Below, one piece after another: positions 6,523 to 9,122 of a stretch of 9,122 bases of DNA. Source of the DNA: Betaproteobacteria bacterium (lineage in GTDB: Bacteria; Pseudomonadota; Gammaproteobacteria; Burkholderiales; SG8-41); assembly GCA_025353085.1 (NCBI GenBank), contig JANXRI010000310.1, positions 1 through 9,122 on the forward strand, written 5' to 3'. Positions within the stretch are counted from its first letter, which is position 1; each line of letters begins with the position of its first letter. A program made the translations under genes and the position numbers. The notes below the pieces were generated by a model, which saw only the letters and a list, made by a program, of their open reading frames with translations, made no database searches and had not been told where the DNA came from.

Positions 6523-7434
6523 TCAGGCGCGTTTGCGTTTAACAGCGACCCGCGACGGCGGCGCCGATTCGACCGCGCGCAACTGCGGCTTGGCGGCGGC
6601 CTTGGCGGGGCGGCCGTGCACGCCTGCACGGCGCGGGCCGCCGCTGTCGATGCTTTGCTTGAGCAGCGCTGCGAGATTGATGACTTGGGCGGTTCGCGGC
6701 TGCGCATCGCCGTCAGCCGGCGCGGTCAGTTCGTGAATTTCACCTTGTTTGACTTTCTGTTCGATCCGCCGCATCAGGTCTTCGTGATACGTATTTTTGT
6801 AAGCCGACGGATCCCACTTTTCACTCATGTCCTCGATCAGCCGTTTTGCCAACTCGATTTCCTTGGTGGTTACGCGCGCTTCCTTAAGCCCCTCTGCCGG
6901 CAACTCGAGTTCCTTCCCGTTACGCAGTTCGTCAGCGTAGCGCAGCGTCAGCAACATGAGCGCGCGGCCGACCGGCTGCACTGCAACCAGGTGGGGCGTC
7001 GTGCGCAGCACGAACTGGGCGATCGCGATGCGCCCCGTCGCGCGCAGCGTTTCGCGCAGCAATGCATAAACTTTTTCGCCGTGCTCGCCAGGCATGAGGT
7101 AATAAGGCGTCTCGAAAAATTCCGGCGAGACGTCCTTCGCCGGCACGAAGGATTCGATTTCAATGGTGCGCGACGCCTTGACGTTGGCGCGCTTGAAATC
7201 CTCGTCCGACAACACGACGTACTGGCCCTTCTCGTACTCATAGCCTTTGACGATATCCGCCCACTCGACTTCTTTCCCCGACTCTTTGCTGTAGCGCTTA
7301 TAGCCGACGGGCGAAAAATCACGCTTGTCGAGCATCGAGAATTTGAATTCCTTGCGCTGCTCCGCCGAGACGATCTCGACCGGTATATTCACGAGGCCGA
7401 AAGAAATCGCGCCTTTCCAGATCGAGCGGGCCAT
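6523..7434 (-). CDS. ku: Ku, DNA end-binding protein of bacterial NHEJ
   Basis: A 303-aa Ku homologue of normal bacterial length. Ku homodimers encircle DNA ends and recruit LigD. The start MARSIWKGAISFGLVNIPV is typical. The Ku core covers about residues 1-255, with FETPYYLMPGEHGEKVYALL and QFVLRTTPHLVAVQP, followed by the KWDPSAYKNTYHEDLMRRI segment at the end of the core. A basic Ala/Lys/Arg tail (to KRKRA) is usual for the DNA-binding C-terminus. GAGG lies eight bases before the ATG, inside the end of the upstream small gene, whose stop is only three bases away. The ligD phosphoesterase frame follows after 21 bases, so the three or four frames form one operon. Confidence 0.96.
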   Translation of the reverse strand: MARSIWKGAISFGLVNIPVEIVSAEQRKEFKFSMLDKRDFSPVGYKRYSKESGKEVEWADIVKGYEYEKGQYVVLSDEDFKRANVKASRTIEIESFVPAKDVSPEFFETPYYLMPGEHGEKVYALLRETLRATGRIAIAQFVLRTTPHLVAVQPVGRALMLLTLRYADELRNGKELELPAEGLKEARVTTKEIELAKRLIEDMSEKWDPSAYKNTYHEDLMRRIEQKVKQGEIHELTAPADGDAQPRTAQVINLAALLKQSIDSGGPRRAGVHGRPAKAAAKPQLRAVESAPPSRVAVKRKRA

Positions 7435-7437
7435 TTT

Positions 7438-7623
7438 CTATACCTCGGTTACCTGCGTTGTGTCGGCCGGGAGGCAATCGACGCAAATGACGGCGCCTCT
7501 CAGAACGATCAAAAAACCGCACTCTCCACATGGCGCCAGTCTAAATTCACCGGACTCTCCACACCGTTGCCCCGCGCATTCGGGTCGATTGCAAGGCTCA
7601 AGGTAAACCGGGCATAGCGTCAT
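7438..7623 (-). CDS. Small Cys-rich protein upstream of ku, possible zinc binder
   Basis: A 61-aa frame starting MTLCPVYLEPCNRPECAG. It has eight cysteines, at about residues 4, 11, 16, 21, 32, 35, 46 and 49. The last four form two CxxC pairs (CGEC, CVDC) separated by a hydrophobic stretch, which suggests a zinc-ribbon-like fold (inferred). I do not recognise a named family. The stop lies three bases before the ku start and the ku ribosome binding site is inside this frame, so the two are probably co-transcribed and coupled. The frame is open back to an ATG at 7761, but that extra 46-aa part looks non-coding, so I prefer the ATG at 7623. That start has no clear ribosome binding site. It could be an NHEJ accessory protein or just a co-located gene. 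Confidence 0.5.
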   Translation of the reverse strand: MTLCPVYLEPCNRPECAGQRCGESGEFRLAPCGECGFLIVLRGAVICVDCLPADTTQVTEV

Positions 7624-7832
7624 CTGGACTTGTGGGTCGTACGAAAAGAGAATCAATAGTGGCTTGCACGTAAGCGTGTGTCTGTCGGGTAATGACTGAC
7701 GATGCCGTCGGAATAAACCCGAAGAGATGCATGCGTTTCCGCGAAAACCGAAATCCGGCAAGGGCCTACGGACGTTAGCGACTTAAGCCGCTACCATCTC
7801 ATGCAACCTAATTTGCTTCCAGAGGAGATTGG

Positions 7833-8291
7833 ATGACTATTACTGACATCAGGCCCGCGATGCTGGTCGCGATATGCGTCATTAACGCATCGGTCGCGTT
7901 GGCCGCCGTGAAACCCGCGGGCGTCGATGACGGTGCGTCCAGACGCGGTCAGGTTCGGGTGGGCACGGCATCGTTTTATGGCCAAGGTCTACCTGGCAAA
8001 ACTACCGCCGGCGGTGAGAAATTCGATAAAAACGCACTCACTGCGGCGCATCCGAGCTACCCGATGGGCACGCTCTTGATGGTGACCAATTTGCGCAACG
8101 GGCGCGCAGTCAAGGTGCGCGTGAACGATCGCGGGCCGGTCAAGAAGCATCAACGCCAGGGCGTAATAATCGATGTGTCCGAGGGCGCTGCACGAGAACT
8201 CGGCTTCAAACGCGACGGCAAAACACGCGTCAGAACTCAGGTACTCGAATGGGGCGCAGACCTCGCCCAAGACCAGTTGACCAGCCGGTGA
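7833..8291 (+). CDS. Short exported RlpA-like (double-psi beta-barrel) protein
   Basis: A 152-aa protein with a signal peptide, likely cut after A24 (VALA|AVKP), without a lipobox. The mature part is an RlpA double-psi beta-barrel: GTASFYGQGLPGKTTAGG (44-61), LTAAHPSYPMGT (69-80), VRVNDRGP (95-102) and IIDVSEGAARELGF (112-125). H73 and D99 correspond to the conserved His and Asp of lytic transglycosylase RlpA enzymes, which cut peptidoglycan strands lacking stem peptides. It lacks the C-terminal SPOR domain that targets longer RlpA proteins to the septum, so a septal role is not assured. The start is firm: AGGAG (7823-7827) lies five bases upstream. It is divergent from the ku operon and convergent with the gene ending at 8315. 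Confidence 0.88.
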   Translation: MTITDIRPAMLVAICVINASVALAAVKPAGVDDGASRRGQVRVGTASFYGQGLPGKTTAGGEKFDKNALTAAHPSYPMGTLLMVTNLRNGRAVKVRVNDRGPVKKHQRQGVIIDVSEGAARELGFKRDGKTRVRTQVLEWGADLAQDQLTSR

Positions 8292-8314
8292 GTGGAGTGG
8301 CGACAGCGGCTGGT

Positions 8315-8752
8315 TTATTTGGCGTTGCCTGAATGCGATTCGGCGCTCTGCGTAGTGCCCCCATGGGGGCTCATGGACGGCGCGACTGCCGCTTTCGGCA
8401 AATTGGCCTGCGCGGTTGGGCCTGTCGGCGTTGGCGTCGGCGGCACGATGCCTTGTTTCCTGAGGTCACTTTGATACTGCAACACGATGCGATCCTGCTC
8501 GCGTGCCAGCGCGGCCTGTTCCTGCGCTGCCAGAGCTTTCGACTTTTCCGCCTCGGCCGCGGCCTTGGCAACTTGTTCCGGTGTGGGCGGTGGCAACCTG
8601 GCATAGCCGACGCCGAAGCTCGTGCACCAAATACACGCCGTCAACATCACCATCAGCGAACGCCGTGCGAGCGAGGCGCGCCGCACGGTCGCCACCGAAC
8701 GATCCGGCCGCCGGGTGGCACGACTAATCCGATTAGTCGAAAAGGCCGTCAT
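8315..8752 (-). CDS. Secreted or membrane-anchored coiled-coil protein of unknown function
   Basis: A 145-aa protein with no family I recognise. The N-terminus has a long basic region (many Arg, residues 8-32), then a hydrophobic segment (SLMVMLTACIWCTSFGVGYA, about 32-51) that could be a signal peptide or anchor. PPPTPEQ follows, then an Ala/Glu/Lys/Gln-rich helix (about 60-98) likely to form a coiled coil. The C-terminus is Pro/Thr/Ser-rich and disordered (PPTPTPTGPTAQ onward). I chose ATG 8752 because GGGGGTG lies just upstream. This start is inside the preceding 57-aa gene, with a 20-base overlap that suggests coupled translation. An alternative start at 8653 would begin just before the hydrophobic segment. 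It converges on the RlpA-like gene with a 23-base gap. Confidence 0.65.
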   Translation of the reverse strand: MTAFSTNRISRATRRPDRSVATVRRASLARRSLMVMLTACIWCTSFGVGYARLPPPTPEQVAKAAAEAEKSKALAAQEQAALAREQDRIVLQYQSDLRKQGIVPPTPTPTGPTAQANLPKAAVAPSMSPHGGTTQSAESHSGNAK

Positions 8753-8906
8753 GAGCACCCCCAAGCATCTTGCATTCCTCGCGTACCTCGTCGCCAGTAC
8801 AAACAAATTCATCAGCAGTGGGAAGTTCGAAAGAAAAACCAATATTCGCTACCTCGGGAAAATCCGCTTCTTCGACGACTGCTACCACTGCTGTACGTTT
8901 GCCCAT
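8733..8906 (-). CDS. 57-aa acidic protein of unknown function
   Basis: A small frame starting MGKRTAVVAVVEEADFPEVA and ending HDGLFD. It is acidic, has two cysteines (36 and 45) and no membrane segment; I recognise no family. The main evidence is the ribosome binding site: GGAGG (plus-strand CCTCC at 8912-8916) lies five bases before the ATG, the best such site in the window. The frame overlaps the start of the secreted coiled-coil gene by 20 bases, so the two appear to form an operon. The TGTCCTACA half-site lies about 85 bases upstream on the same strand. It could be a small regulatory or stress protein, or a leader whose translation couples to the next gene. Confidence 0.65.
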   Translation of the reverse strand: MGKRTAVVAVVEEADFPEVANIGFSFELPTADEFVCTGDEVREECKMLGGAHDGLFD

Positions 8907-8991
8907 GACGACCTCCGTGAAATGTCTTTAATGGCAGCGTCATAATGGTTCCACCCCCCCGCACTCGCCATCAGTCAACGGCGGGTTCGCG

Positions 8992-9000
8992 TGTAGGACA
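8992..9000 (-). promoter_or_regulatory. TGTCCTACA half-site upstream of the 57-aa gene
   Basis: Read on the minus strand this is TGTCCTACA, identical over nine bases to 401-409. It is followed on the plus strand by a T-rich stretch rather than a second half-site. It lies in the promoter region of the minus-strand pair starting at 8906, consistent with a shared operator, but it is only a half-site. Confidence 0.35.
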
Positions 9001-9055
9001 ATTTTTTGAAATCATTGATGGCGTAACATTCCGCACGGCGCTGCTGCTGTCGGCA

Positions 9056-9079
9056 AACGCTCACAGCCGGTTGAGCGTT
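9056..9079. repeat. Perfect 8-bp inverted repeat
   Basis: AACGCTCA (9056-9063) and TGAGCGTT (9072-9079) with an 8-base spacer. There is no T-run and no gene is visible in the final 216 bases. It may be an operator for a gene beyond the window edge or for the minus-strand pair. Confidence 0.35.
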
Positions 9080-9122
9080 ACACCGATAAGAGGCGTGATA
9101 TCAAACAGGTAGAGTCCAATAC

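Noticed and set aside
5911..7617. 568-codon open frame on the plus strand opposite ku and ligD
   Set aside because: It has no domain features and lies antisense to clearly recognised Ku and LigD genes; long antisense frames are common in GC-rich coding DNA.
7624..7761. Longer N-terminus for the Cys-rich protein from ATG 7761
   Set aside because: The extra 46 residues have no coherent character and the Cys-rich pattern begins only at the later Met.
8753..8842. Longer N-terminus for the coiled-coil protein from ATG 8842
   Set aside because: That stretch is better explained by the 57-aa gene in another frame, which has a strong ribosome binding site.

Overview
The window looks like a chromosomal piece of a moderately GC-rich betaproteobacterium. 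The protein styles (OsmB, DUF1328, a PE-ligase LigD next to Ku, a short sigma-54 activator) suggest Burkholderiales, perhaps the Oxalobacteraceae. That placement is inferred from family resemblance, because there is no rRNA or other phylogenetic marker here. I see no transposase, integrase, CRISPR array, tRNA or rRNA.

Layout. Positions 107-283 (+) encode a 58-aa DUF1328 membrane protein. Positions 557-4010 form a signalling block: a sigma-54 activator with no sensor domain (557-1642, +), a NarL/LuxR-type response regulator (1917-2555, +), a receiver-only protein (2687-3079, +) and, convergently, a histidine-phosphotransfer-like plus receiver gene that is frameshifted (3317-4010, -). No complete histidine kinase is present. 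A 415-base gap with a perfect palindrome precedes osmB (4426-4632, +), which ends at a clear intrinsic terminator. The minus strand then carries a non-homologous end-joining operon, transcribed in the order small Cys-rich protein (7623-7438), ku (7434-6523), LigD phosphoesterase part (6501-5725), LigD ligase part (5738-4728). The two LigD pieces look like one reading frame broken by a single base in a 15-bp tandem repeat, and there is no polymerase domain. Next come an exported RlpA-type protein (7833-8291, +) and a convergent pair on the minus strand: a 57-aa gene with a strong ribosome binding site (8906-8733) overlapping a secreted coiled-coil protein (8752-8315).

How it fits together. The content reads as a stress, envelope and DNA-repair neighbourhood: osmotic lipoprotein, small membrane protein, cell-wall protein, NHEJ repair and orphan regulators. 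The most interesting shared signal is a GTAGG-N6-CCTAC palindrome. It is complete upstream of the sigma-54 activator (372-387) and of osmB (4279-4294), and the 9-base half-site TGTCCTACA recurs at 401-409 and, inverted, at 8992-9000 upstream of the 57-aa gene. This may be the operator of a local stress regulon.

Two separate single-base frame breaks (about 3550-3560 and about 5729) mean that either two genes are decaying or the assembly has small indel errors.
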